Made by a program: the position numbers and the translations under genes. 64,000 nt of DNA from Vespula vulgaris (Eukaryota > Arthropoda > Insecta > Hymenoptera > Vespidae): positions 1,904,501 through 1,968,500 of the forward strand of contig NC_066606.1 in assembly GCF_905475345.1 (NCBI RefSeq), given 5' to 3'. Below the pieces are notes generated by a model. That model was not told the origin of the DNA. It did no database searches and saw nothing but the letters and a program-made list of their open reading frames with translations. Positions 26,001-38,013 of the stretch are shown one piece after another; position 1 is the first letter of the stretch; each line of letters starts with the position of its first letter.

Positions 26001-26042
26001 CTCCAGAATCTTACCGGAAGGAAGAACGTCCATCCCGCTTGA
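26001..26042 (+). CDS. Drip: alternative terminal exon of the aquaporin
   Basis: After the pyrimidine-rich acceptor 'tgttttacag' this segment reads in phase 0 LQNLTGRKNVHPA then TGA. That is the phase needed from the exon ending at 25056, so it is a second possible C-terminus next to the 25737-25775 exon (RFEYIDSGRGGL, stop). Read-through of the third exon gives a third end, EKEV then TGA at 25060-25062. Which ends are used cannot be told from sequence. Confidence 0.45.
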   Translation, partial: LQNLTGRKNVHPA

Positions 26043-26237
26043 GCATCACTAATTTAATCAACTACTCTCATGCCAATTTACTAAACTCTTCCTTCTTTTT
26101 GTTTTTTTATTATTTAATTTTTTTTTTTTTTATACTCGCTGCCTTGAAAAACTATCGACACGAACAAATGAAGATATTGGGTTAACTGGTTAACTGCATG
26201 TAATAATAATCGTACGGAATGACTCATTGTGTATGTG

Positions 26238-26300
<63 letters not shown>

Positions 26301-27321
26301 CATATATATAATCCTTCGAAACTTACGAATTAATCGTATCTATTTCTTATCTGACATTTTGGGAAAATTGATAACAATCGAGAGTTTACTAATATAATAA
26401 TTTTGTAGGAAAAGAAGAAATAAAAAATCTAAAAAAAAGAGAACACTTAGACAGGCCAAAGACGATTAACTATATAATTATGAAATGCATATTGACACAC
26501 TTGCGACAATTTAGTTTTCACGAATTATAATTTCGTTAATTGTTAATTAATAATCTCGAATTATCGTATTACGGTTCTGTCCGCACACTCAACGCATATC
26601 CCATGCCACGACTTATCTAACGGCATTGACGACAATCAAAGAAAAACGAAAATTAAAAAAAAAGAATAAAAAAATTAAAAAAAAAAAGAAAAATAAGAAA
26701 AAGAAAAGAGAGAAAAAAAAAACGATTTCGCCAAACCATCTAACACAATTATATTGTTTATCCGCTTATCTTTTTTTACATTATTAAAGTAACGTCTCGT
26801 ATTTGATCGCTTACATTAGGGGAAAATAAAAAAATCAAATACAATAAAAAATGATCAAAATCCTGATACGTCGATTATTGAAGAAAAAGGAAAAAAAGAA
26901 AAAAAGAAAAGAGATATATTTATAAAGTATATATAATTCCACATAGTTATGGTAACAACTAATTAATTTCTCATTATGTTTTTCGTTATTATTCACAATA
27001 AATGAAAAGATTTGTTTTCATAATATAATATTATATATATATATATATTATTTAATCTATCGACCATACACGTTTTTCTTTCTTCTTCATTATTAATATT
27101 ATTATTATTATTATTATTATCATTATTATCATTATCATTATTACTTTTCCTTTCTTTTTTTTTCGTAAATTCAGATGTCGAAATATTTTTTGAAAATATT
27201 TATATAAACCGAGATGATGTATACATGATTAATGTTAATACGACGACAATTAAAATGTACATTTTAATATATGCAAGCTACCATCTGCCATAGAAAATAA
27301 AGTATATATATGTATATATAC

Positions 27322-27354
<33 letters not shown>

Positions 27355-27694
27355 TTGTATAAAACTGTACAATCGATGTTTATCTTATTTTCCAGGGTGG
27401 GATGTCTGAAAAAAAAAACGAAACTATAAAAAAAAAGAAAAAAAAAACAAACAAAATTGAATAATAAGACCAATGACATTTAGCATATACAACATGTTTA
27501 CTAATACGTATATGTCATAATATATATATTTTTTCTTTTTTTTTATCTGATAGAGATAATTTCAAATACTCTTAAAACAATTCGTAATATGTATATATGC
27601 ACCACCATTCCTTAATTTCGCATAATTCTTAACTGCACACTAGAAGTTACGTATGTATACATACATACATACATATACATATATATATATATAT

Positions 27695-27737
<43 letters not shown>

Positions 27738-28228
27738 TATATAACTTCACATCTTATTAAAATGACGTATCCCTTGGACACTCAAAACTAATTAATTATA
27801 ATTTTGCATTCGGCGCATATATTTAAACATGTTTGACGAAACATGTTTAATAAATCGCTAAAATGTGTATTACTACTAAAAAAAAAAGATGAATTACTTT
27901 CAAATGAATCCTTACTTCTTTTTTCTTCTTTCTTTCTTTCTTTTTGTCCCCCCGTCCTATCTTTTTTCTTTTCTTTTATTTCTTTCCTTCCCTTTTCTTT
28001 TCCTTTTTCCCTGATCGAAATAGACTGTTTAAAATAATAACGCATACGTAATAAAAGAAAATGTGAATATCATCATCTAATCCGTACGACGATCGTTAAA
28101 CAATTGTTTCATCAAAGAAAAAAGTGCACGTATGTGTATGTGTATGTGTGATTATAGTTGTAAAGAACGAATGCACATATGGATAAAATGTACATGTATA
28201 TGTATATGTATATGTGACAATGCAATAA
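26043..28228. other. aquaporin 3' UTR and intergenic spacer
   Basis: AT-rich, with an (AT)n run at 26242-26296 and several AATAAA-like words. Only low-complexity Tyr/Ile or Phe-rich open frames from TA and T runs are present. No gene seen. Confidence 0.6.
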
Positions 28229-28236
28229 CGTTTATT
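28229..28236 (-). terminator. possible polyadenylation signal of the zinc-finger gene
   Basis: AATAAA on the minus strand (tttatt at 28231-28236), about 250 bases beyond the stop codon. Other A-rich words lie nearby, so this is only a candidate. Confidence 0.35.
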
Positions 28237-28486
28237 CGGGAATATTAATTTTGAAAAGTCGGTCGTGGGTCTTACTGTCCTTGAAAAAAAAGAGAAAAAA
28301 AAAAAAAGAAATTTATACCTAAAAAAAAAAAGAAGTAGAAGAAGAAATAGATCGTTTAAAGATGTTTTAAAAAGTTTAGTAGTCGCAGTAGTAATAGTAG
28401 TGATAGTAGTAGTAATAGTAGTAGTAATAGTAGTAGTATCGTGGATCCATTTTGGGAGACACTTTAATATAATAAAATAGTTCTGT

Positions 28487-31400
28487 TCAACCCTCCATTT
28501 GGGAGAGCTTATCCTCGAGACTGTCTTGACTGTCATTGGTGTCGTTCAAATTAATCGTATCGTTCTCGTGATGCAACTCGATGACCGAATCCTCCAAAGT
28601 ATTATCGTTTTTCTGTACATCGAGAACATTGTCCGATGGTTCGAAGATATCAGTGGATTCCGATAGATCTTGAGTGTCCAAGGTCAAAGTCGATTCTTGA
28701 TTATCGTCCTGTTCGACGATCTGTTCGGTGGCCTGTTCTAACTCGGGCTTGAATTCGATAACTTGGGTGTTCAATACGTCCATTGTTACGACCCTTTGAA
28801 GCTTCAAATTCTCTTCTTGTTCCTTATCGTTGATAGTTTCTTGCTCAGCGATCGTTGTCTCTTCGATCTCCATTGGAGTAGTAGATGCCGTGGTCGTTAC
28901 GTGCGACGAGGTACCTTTTAACTTATCACTCGCGTAAGACTTTTGCGAGTTATCAGCGACCGCCGAAATTTGAGTTAGATTGGTCAATACCGTTTCTTGA
29001 ATCTTAGCAACGGTGTCGGCCGAATCGAGGATGCTGCTAAGTTCTCGATTCATTTCGTCGACCTCCGACGTTTCTTCGGATTTAACGACGATGATCTTTT
29101 TGTTGGCGTATACCTTTGAGCTTGTCAAGGTCGTTTGTCTGGGTTCTTTTCTCGAGGTAGAAATAGGAGTGGCTAATACCAAGGCTGTCGTAGTAGGCGG
29201 TGGTACGGTCGTCAATGTAGCGACCGTTGTCGATAACGAAGGAACTTCGATTTGTACGGAATCCGTCGTTATCGTTGGCATCGTTGTCGTCGTAGTCGCC
29301 GTAGTCGTTACAATAGGTAATTTTGGAACATTATCCTGATTATCGTCTTTAGTCTCTTGCTGCTCGTGATCCTCTTTCTCGGACGTGCCGCTATATGCGA
29401 CAGGCTTAACGTCATCGTTATATTCCTGTTCCTCGTCGTAAATACTTTGCTTCCTCTTTACGAATACCCTCTTCAATGGTAATTGTTGTTCGTCCTCGGA
29501 CTCGTCGTGTCTCTCTGGCAACATCTCGTCTATCGGCTCGTATTCCTGTTGCTTCCTAGCTTGAAGCTCTTCGATCTTAAGACGTTGCTGTTCGACGCGT
29601 TTCTCCAATTGTTCCAATTTCTCTTTAGTTTCTTGATCGCCCTTGGTAAGACTCACTTTTTGCGCTACCGTGGTCTTCGACGTCGACGATGACATGTTCG
29701 AAGATTGCGAGGTCTTTAACTCGAACTTCGGCGAATCCGTTGACATGGACTCGTTCGTTTTTAACGTGGTTGTGGTTGGTCGGGTATCCGGGGAGGATTG
29801 AAGGACTGCCTGTACCAACCCCGAACTTTTATCCAATGGCTTCTTAACGATAACTCTTTTAACGACATTACCAGTAGGCAACTTAGCCAATTCGGCCGGA
29901 TCTATTATCGTACCGTCGGGATTCATGATCACCTCTCTCGTGGTATCACCCTGTCGAATGATTCTACGTACTATCACTCTTTTCGTGACCTTGTGTCCAC
30001 TCGATGACGTAGCTTGGGTCACGAGATTGGACGATTCACCGCTCTCTTTGCTGGTCGACGTTGTTACGGTCGAGGTTTCTCCACTTGTACCTGGCTTCCT
30101 CACCACGATTCTCTTGATAACCTTAACCGTGTTCACCGATTTCGGGGTACCACTGATCGTAGATATGTCGACTTTCTCCTCCTTGCAAGATACCTGTCCC
30201 TGTGAGCTTTGCGACGACGTTTGAGATTTGACGCTTTGACCGCTGCTAGAGGACGGTGTACCGTCCTTCGCGAGTTCCTGACCAACAACGTTCTGATGTT
30301 TCAAAGGGATTTTATGTTCCTTAAAGACAGACGCTACGATCTTTTGTACCTGTGCCTCGGTATCGTCTACGCGAGTAGACTTTTGACTCTCGTCCTTCAA
30401 TTGCGTTGTCTTGACGTTGGACGGAGCGTTGCTAGGATTAGCTTTAGTTTTCGTATCCTGTACCTCTCTGCGTTGCACCGGCATCAAGGTTTTGATCGTC
30501 TTTTTCACCATGTTACCGTCCTTACCCCTGACATACACCACGTGTTCCTTACGATCCTCTTTGTCGACTCTATCGACCTCTTCCTCGCTCTCGGTGGGCT
30601 TACTCTTCGGAAGTTTTTTGATTATGTAAGCCGGCGGCTCGTAATCGTCGTCCCCATCGGAATATTGTTCCTCCTCTTCCTCTTCCTCTTCCGAATCCAG
30701 TTCAACTTTATTCTTATTGTCCGGCTGTAAACCATCCGGTCCCATTTTTTCGCCTGCCTCGATGTGCTGCTTTATATGGGTAACATAATCCGCCCTGTTG
30801 CGACACGATTCTTGACAAACGTCGCAGGTCAAGCCCATACCGGTGCGTTTGGTGTGCGTCAAGAGATGTACCTCGAGACTCTCCTTACGTTTGAACGCCT
30901 TACCGCAATCCTCGCAAACGTGACGCTTCTCGACGGAATGTGTGCGCATGTGTCTCGTTAGATGATGAGATAGAAGGAAGGTACGCGGGCATAATTTGCA
31001 AAGATACGGCCTATGCCCGGCATGGGTCGTCAAATGTCGCGCTAATTTCGTACTGGTACGAAAGGCTTCCTTGCAATATTCGCAAACGAACGTCTTGTCT
31101 TCGTTGTGCATCATCTCGTGACGTTCCAAGCCTTGTTTGTACGAGAACCGTTTGTTACAGATATTACATTGATAGGGCTTGTCCTTCTTGTGTACCGTAT
31201 CTTCGTGCTTTTGCAATTCCTCGTTGGTAAAAAATTCGAGCTCGCAGTGTTGACAAGCGAAACGTAATTCGTCGCGATGTAACTTCTCGTGTCGCTGCAG
31301 CAAACTCGTTCGTGAGAATTGCTTGTGACATACCTGGCACGAGAATGGCTTTTCTTCGGAATGAGTGGCCATGTGCTTGCTCAAATCGTATTTCGAGAAA

Positions 31401-32797
31401 AACATACGGTCGCATTCGGTGCACTTGTAATTTCTATCGCGATGGGCACGCTGAATGTGCAGGGCGAGTGCCTGCCTAAGTGGGAATGTACGTTCGCATT
31501 GGTCGCACGCGTGAACCCTTATCTCACCGGGTTCTAACTTAGCTCGTTCCTCTTTCGTATCGTTAGACTCTTGTTCGCCCTCGCTACCTGCATCTTGATC
31601 CTCCTCGTAAAAATCATGACGCGACTCGCTCTTCTCCCGTGCTTTTTCCGATTGTCTTTCTCTCTCCCTTTCCCTTTCCCTTTCTCTGTCCCTGTCTCGT
31701 TCTCTGTTATCGCGTCTATCTCTGTCCCCGTTGTCAACGCGTGGCTTTTTCACATTCTCGTTTTGCGTTCTCTGTTCGGCCAATCTCTTTGTACCACTTT
31801 CCGGTGGATCGTTCGGTATCGGCGGAAAGGGACGTGGCAAAACACCCGACAAAGGGTAAGCTCTTAAAGCTTCGTCCGCTTTCTTACATTGCGACTTGAA
31901 TTTGTAAGAACGATCCAAGTTCCATCTACACATGTTGCATATCATCTGCGGCATCCCGTCCGCTGCGTAAACCTGAAATCGATTAATATTTTAGCGTTTG
32001 TGTTATACCGATTGTTCTATTATTCAAGGGAACACGCGTTTTTCGTATTTGAAATATTGCACGTAATTGTACGTGCATATTTACGTATATATGTGTATAT
32101 ATATATGTATGAATATAATAAAATTAAATAATACGTAAATAAACAAGAATGATATATATATCAAATACTTCGGATTTATTAACATTTGTAGCAATATTTT
32201 TAAAAAACTAACCTAACTTAACCTTGCCTATTGTGTTTAATAAATGCACTCTATATATTACATTTTCAAATCGTCAACATCGTAATATATCATCTCTCAA
32301 CGAAAAGTTGACGTATATCGATGATAATTAAGAAAACACGAAAGATTTCCATAACTTCCAATTAAAAAATAAAATCATTACAAATAAAAAGTACTACTCC
32401 TCTCTGGTCTCGTTATTCGAGAGCGAGCGTCAACAGAGAAGTTCAGCGACATCTACCAACCGACACCCGCAACAACAACAACAACAACAATAACGAGGAG
32501 GGAAAAAAGCTTTACCGCGGGATCTCGATCGGCAAGTAAGCGTACGTACTTACGCGCGTACATATATATACGTATGTGCGTGCCATCTGCCTTCGGCAAC
32601 GCTCTCGATCGGCAATCACGTTTATTCCATCATATTACTAACGATGGTTACGCCACTCGTGAATGAAAATTCACAGTTTGCTCTCCTTTTCCTCTCTTCT
32701 CTGTCTCTCTCTCTTTGTCTCTTTTTCTCTCGTTGATACTGACGGGAACGGAAATCTATCTTCGCGTTTCGACTACTAGCAGAGAATTCTCAAACAC

Positions 32798-32836
<39 letters not shown>

Positions 32837-32953
32837 ACGAAGGAGGAGGGATAGAAACGAGAAATAAAAAGAAAACAAACAAAAAAAAACAAAATTGACA
32901 AATAACAAAACCAGACTGATAGGACGAAGTTTGGTAAAGAGATAATCAGAAGA

Positions 32954-32990
<37 letters not shown>

Positions 32991-33330
32991 AAAGAGAAAT
33001 GGAGTGGGAAGGAGAAAGTAAGAGAGAAGGAAAAAAAGGAGAAAAATAAAAAGAAAATGAAAAGAGAGAAGCCGTACAGAAATCGTATGATCAGTACAAC
33101 GATATCGAGGTTGATGTCGATCGGTCGGTCGGTCGGTCGATGCCGACCGGGTATGATAAAATAAAATGTAATAAAATTACCTCGATGGCAACGCACGACA
33201 TGATCTGCAGGGTTAGCGGCACTTGGAAAGGCTTGTTGTGATCCCTCTCGTATATGAAACTCAAAGGTTCGCTCTCGGTTAAGCAGAATCTGCATACTCG
33301 CCTCGAACGTAGTGGCGTCGGTCTATTCTC

Positions 33331-33333
<3 letters not shown>
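28487..33333 (-). CDS. ZAD-C2H2 zinc-finger protein, nine fingers
   Basis: Nuclear DNA-binding protein, likely a transcription or chromatin-architecture factor. Two coding exons: 33333-33181 (51 codons) and 31972-28487, joined in phase 0 through a TCGAG|GTAATT donor and a TTTCAG acceptor; 1212 residues. The N-terminus is an arthropod ZAD domain: CRFC at residues 14-17 in exon 1 and CNMC at 63-66 in exon 2, so the intron splits the domain. Then come an Arg/Glu/Asp-rich low-complexity stretch (about 130-165), nine C2H2 fingers (about 207-454), an acidic run of Glu/Asp near 477-497, and a long Ser/Thr/Val-rich tail. The tail holds repeated VxKRxxVRK-type motifs (about 669-677, 713-721, 754-762, 884-892) and a coiled coil at about 831-861. 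The start ATG is the only one ahead of ZAD and abuts a microsatellite. ZAD proteins are highly expanded in insects, so I give no symbol. Confidence 0.93.
33181..33333 (-). CDS. first coding exon of the ZAD zinc-finger gene
   Basis: This exon starts MENRPTPLRSRRVCRFC and ends ...SCVAIE. It is listed separately because the long exon alone lacks the first zinc-binding pair, and a model using the internal Met at 31954 would miss half the ZAD domain. The frame is open to a TCGAG|GTAATT donor at 33181/33180. Confidence 0.85.
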
Positions 33334-33394
<61 letters not shown>

Positions 33395-33420
33395 GTTATT
33401 ATAATTATTATTATAATTAT
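33334..33420. repeat. (ATT)n microsatellite at the zinc-finger start codon
   Basis: A run of nearly 30 ATT units with late substitutions (GTT, ATA). On the coding (minus) strand it reads AAT repeats ending directly in AATG of the start codon. Confidence 0.95.
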
Positions 33421-34385
33421 TATATACGTGTGTATGTATCTCTATATTCGTGTATATATTTCGTTCTCTCTCTCTCTCTCTCTCTCTCTGCAGGTTTTCG
33501 TTCTAATTGCAAGTATCGAGGGATATCTCGGATAGTTCGCGTCGTGGCGCGTCGTGGCGCGTCCTACCTCATACACGCGTTGCTCTCTCTCTCTCTCTCT
33601 CTCTTTTTCTTTCTCTCTTTCTTTTTCTATACGCTATACACTCCCGACGTCATTTACTTAGAGAGAGAGAGATACATCCAACGTTCGCCGAACGATATCG
33701 GCGAGAAGTACCGAAAAACACGCACACACACCACGTTCGTGTCACCGGTCACCGTCCACCTTCTTCACACTACTACTATTACTAGTACTGCTGCTATACT
33801 ACTATATTACTACTACACTATTACTAATACCACCACCTCATCCAACACCGATAGCACCGCCACCGAACACCACCTCCGATACAATCCCTGTTCTCTCCTT
33901 TTCTTTCTTTCTTTTTTTCTCCTCGTTCGTTCGTTCGTTCGTTCGTTCGTTCGTTCGTTCGTTCTTTCTTTCTTTTTTTTTCTCTTTATTTCTTTCTTTC
34001 TTTCCCTTCTTCTTTCTTCCTTCCTTCCTTCTTCTTCTCTTCTTCTTCTTCTTCCTTCTTCTTCTTCCTTACTTTTTCGTTCCTCCGCCTTTCCCGTCTA
34101 TCACCAATTATTTATCTAAGAATATTTTTTCTCTGGTATTCTCTCTCGTGTCGTCGCCGAGGGGACAACCACGAACCGAAGGAATGACGCCGAGCGTCGG
34201 TAATAAGAAGCGGGAAAAAGCGTCGCGCGTCTATCGCGTTCGCACGAAACGAAATGTACAATACCGCTCCCTCTCTAAATGGCGCTATTATGGCGCCTCC
34301 GTGAAACACTCTTTCTATCCTTTCGTTTGCGTGGCGTCACTCGACTAGCGTTTCGCTCTAAGCTTCCTCTGGTATTTCCACGACA
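33421..34385. other. 5' region of the zinc-finger gene, simple-sequence rich
   Basis: CT runs, a (CGTT)n run at 33924-33964, CTT-rich tracts, and a GC-rich block at about 34140-34450 that probably holds the minus-strand promoter and first non-coding exon. The long plus-strand frame through 33430-34119 is low complexity and not a gene. Confidence 0.45.
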
Positions 34386-35592
34386 GCGCCCCCTTTTTCC
34401 TACTCCTTCTGCTAGCTCGTTCGATAAGCTTCCGGACGCACTATCGCCATCTAACGTTCGAAAGGTCGTATTACACCTTTCTCTTCGTTCCTATTTGATT
34501 CGTTTATATTTTATAACGTAACCTTTATTTCTTTCTTCTCTCGTTATCTTTATTAATTCTGATCGATTTAATCTACAGTATCTACGTACGTATTTTTGTC
34601 TCGTTCCTTTCATTTCATATTACACGTATTATCGATTTAGTCGCACCATCTATCATTCGATCGTCCAACTATATTTTTTCGTTCCAATTCGATACGATCT
34701 GATATCTATTTTTCTTTCGTATCTTTTTTCACTTCCTCTCTCTGAAACTTTCAAACGCGTATATATCTTTTTCTAGTTTTATCCTATTTCGTGCAACACC
34801 CGTCTTTTTGTTTCTCCTTTTATCGTTTTATTTGATTTTTATTTTTATTTTTATTTTTATTTTTATTACGAAATGGATCATGAGCTTATTTAAAGATTCG
34901 TTGTACTTCCTGTAACACGTATTGACGAACTAATCGCGACATCTACCTTCCAATCATTGAACTATATTTTTCCGTTCTAATTTAATACTATATAATCACT
35001 GTTCTTTTGACGTTACCTTTGCCACTTCTCCTCGCTTAAATATATAAAACCATGTGCACATTATTATCTCGTTCCTCTTATTTGGTCTGACACGTCTTTT
35101 TTTACTTTTTTTTTCTACATTGAAAAATAGATCACGAGTTTACTTGATCACTTATTGGACTTCGTGCAATTCTTATTCGCAAATTGATCGCGTCATCTAC
35201 CGTTCGACCAGAGAATTACATTTCTTCATTGAAATTTAATGGTACGTGATCTTTATATTTTTATTTTCGTTATTTTTATCACTTCTCGCTTAAATATATA
35301 ACCGTATATTTTTATCTTGATAATCTTATTTCATGTAAGACGTATCGACGATTTAATCGCGCCATCTAGTCTTCGATCATCGAACTACATTCCTATGTTC
35401 TAACTTGATCCGACGTAATATATATCTTTCTCTCGTACCTTTTATCAATTCTTATCGCTTAAATGTAAAACTTTGTATTTTTATCACGTTTGTTTTATTT
35501 CGTGTAACACCTATGGGCGATCTAATTACATGGTTAGGGAAAGTTTCCGTAGGTGGCAGCAACGTCGTCAACATGTCGCCATCTTTTTACGA
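34386..35592. promoter_or_regulatory. degenerate tandem repeat with CTCF-like cores
   Basis: A block about 170-290 bases long recurs four to five times. Recurrent landmarks are 'tcgcNNcatcta', a 'gaactayatt' segment, 'cttctcgcttaaatatata' and a 'tttcgtgtaacac' segment. On the minus strand the first landmark reads TAGATGGNGCGA, matching the AGRKGGC core of CTCF sites. Copies: 34444-34453, 34641-34652, 34934-34945, 35188-35199, 35357-35368, with AGATGGC again at 35576-35584 and AGGTGGCAG near 35551. The sequence AGGGGGCGCT lies at 34386-34395 (minus). Copies at 34934 and 35188 have a changed G in the core. Insulator function is inference. Confidence 0.4.
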
Positions 35593-36415
35593 ATGCCATC
35601 TACATTCGATATACGCAATGAAAATTAGTATTTTATATATATATATATATATAGACATCACACAAGCAATATACGATTTATGATCCTATGAAGAAAGTAA
35701 TACATAATATCAATAATTATTTACGTATGTATCCTTTAATTAGATACTTCGACTAGATAGAATTTTATTAGGTTATAAAGAACGAAACGAATTGTAATAT
35801 CGACGAAAATATTGTGTTAAATTGAACAAAATTGAAACGTTATATTTTCTTTTTTCTTTCTTTTTTTAATCGCATTAAACCAGGAAATTTATTATCAAAC
35901 ATTTCTTAAAAAATACGAACGAAGACAATTTTAAGATATCGCAGTTAAGTAAGTAGTACGTGTATCTGTTGTACGGGACCTCGTCGTCTTAGTCCTTTCA
36001 GGATAACTGGTGAACCTTTTGACATTTTAGGATATTGGAATTTCAAGGTGGATTCGTAACGTTCCCTAACGCGTCGTGCCATCATTTTTTTATTTTCTTT
36101 GCGAACCGTCCGTTCATATATACAAATATATATTAAACGATATATATAGAACTTAAAGAAAAGAATGTAACCCTAACATTTGTTCAACACGATCCGGTTA
36201 AGCTTCGTCAATTAATCAAATTTTAATTAGATTCTCTATGAGAATTCAACGCAGCGTACGAGAATACAATGAAGTACATTTATTAAATAGGATCGTCAAC
36301 AAACAAAGGATTAAATCTTTTCCACCATAGGGAAAGTTTATAATCCTTCGACGGGAAGTTCTAAAAAAAAAAAAAAAAAAAATAACAATTCAATGAAAAT
36401 CAAATTGGTTTCTTC

Positions 36416-36461
<46 letters not shown>

Positions 36462-36491
36462 TTTTTTTTCTTTTTTTCTCGTGAAACAACA

Positions 36492-36611
36492 ATGGAAGAA
36501 TCTCAAAGGAGATGCAACTTTTCGATAAATCAAATGTACGAGATGCAAGTGAGCATGCAGAAGAGGTTAACGGTTCTCCTTAGACTGTACGCGATCTTGG
36601 TAGTGTTGTAA
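36492..36611 (+). CDS. 39-codon small ORF upstream of obst-B
   Basis: Starts MEESQRRCNFSINQ and ends in a hydrophobic LRLYAILVVL before TAA, in a stretch less AT-rich than its surroundings. It stops 40 bases before the obst-B TATA box, so it is not a uORF of that transcript. No homology is recognised. It could be a chance frame. Confidence 0.15.
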   Translation: MEESQRRCNFSINQMYEMQVSMQKRLTVLLRLYAILVVL

Positions 36612-36650
36612 CCTCATCATCGTCAGCGCGTGGTTATAGTGGGGGATACA

Positions 36651-36685
36651 TATAAAGACCAGGTTTCGCATCGACGCGGCCCAGT
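36651..36685 (+). promoter_or_regulatory. core promoter of obst-B (TATA + initiator)
   Basis: TATAAAG at 36651-36657, then CCAGTAGT with the A at 36683, 32 bases on, which fits an arthropod initiator. The first coding exon begins at 36805, giving a leader of about 120 bases. Confidence 0.6.
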
Positions 36686-36804
36686 AGTCTCTAGTCATCA
36701 ATTTCATCGGGTTTAAAGAACCGTAATTGAATTCGCGATTTCGAGGAGACGCGCGGTTCATAATCAAACGTCTAACGGCACACCTACTCCTCTCCTCTAT
36801 TAAG

Positions 36805-37968
36805 ATGAAGAAGGCGTGTTTTCTGTGCCTACTCGTCTGTTTAAGTAAGTTCGTAGAACACAGCAACAGCAATAGGAAAACAAAAACAGTAGCGACAACA
36901 GCGATAGTAGCGACAGTATTAGCGTTCTTACGAACTTAGCAGATATTTTTTTCTTTTCTTTTTTTTTTTATTTATTTACTTTTCTTTTTTTCTCTTTTTT
37001 ATTCTATCCTATTATTAGCAAGACACTTTCGTAAATTACGACACGTTCCCTAATTACAATCGATCTGCTTAGACGTGAACATTTCTATTTGACGTGTCTA
37101 TTCAAATTAGATGAGTTCAATGAAACGAACCCTTTTTCACATACCATATGCGCTTAGATTTTCATTCTTATCGTCTTAAGGATTCTCATTAATCGTTTTA
37201 TATTCTAATTCTCTCGATCCACCGGACGTATCCACAAGAAAACGTTTTTCAAATCCAAAGACTCTTTGTTTTCACATGGAAAGTGTTTCTTTTTTTAGAG
37301 ATTCGTGATACGTTCCTGCAAGTAATTGCATTGGATAGGTATAAATAGATTTTTGAGGATTTATTAATCGGTAATTTTTGTCTTATTCTTTTTTTTTTTC
37401 TTGATAAAATATCTTTCAGTAGAAGTTACTCCAATTAGCAATTTAATTAATTAGATTAATTACGGAGGCGAAATTGTACGATCAATTAGAAGAATCACTG
37501 ATCTGTGTCTATATACATATATATAGATAAAACGTCTAAAATACGCAGGAAAGTTGCTAACTTTCTCGCTTTCTTCATTCGTTACCGAGGTCGACCGGCA
37601 CGTTTCTTCAGGGACGTAGACGTCGTATCACCTTGAAAATATTTGAACCAGTTGACCCTTCTTGTCATCTCAGATCGATTAATTCTCTCATCTTTTATTG
37701 TATTATTCTTACATATATCCTCGATATATGCCTGCATTCTTTATCTCCCCTCATCCCCCATTCCTCCTCCCCTTACATAAACGTCCTTGTCGCTTAACAA
37801 TTGATCTATACTTTCTCTTATATAAAATAACAAGGATTCTTTAGAGGATGCATTTACATAAATACCTTTACGGTTAGATACTACTTTCAAATCTGCTCGA
37901 TAACAGCGTAGGTTAATTGGACAATTGTTTAAAATCACTATAATAAGTTGATGGTACTAATTATCGTT

Positions 37969-38013
<45 letters not shown>

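Noticed and set aside
30209..30730. 173-codon plus-strand ORF and several others inside 28487-31972
   Set aside because: Antisense shadows of the zinc-finger coding exon, whose ZAD and C2H2 pattern is unmistakable.
33430..34119. 229-codon ORF
   Set aside because: Made of CT, CTT, CGTT and TAC repeats in the 5' region of the zinc-finger gene; low complexity throughout.
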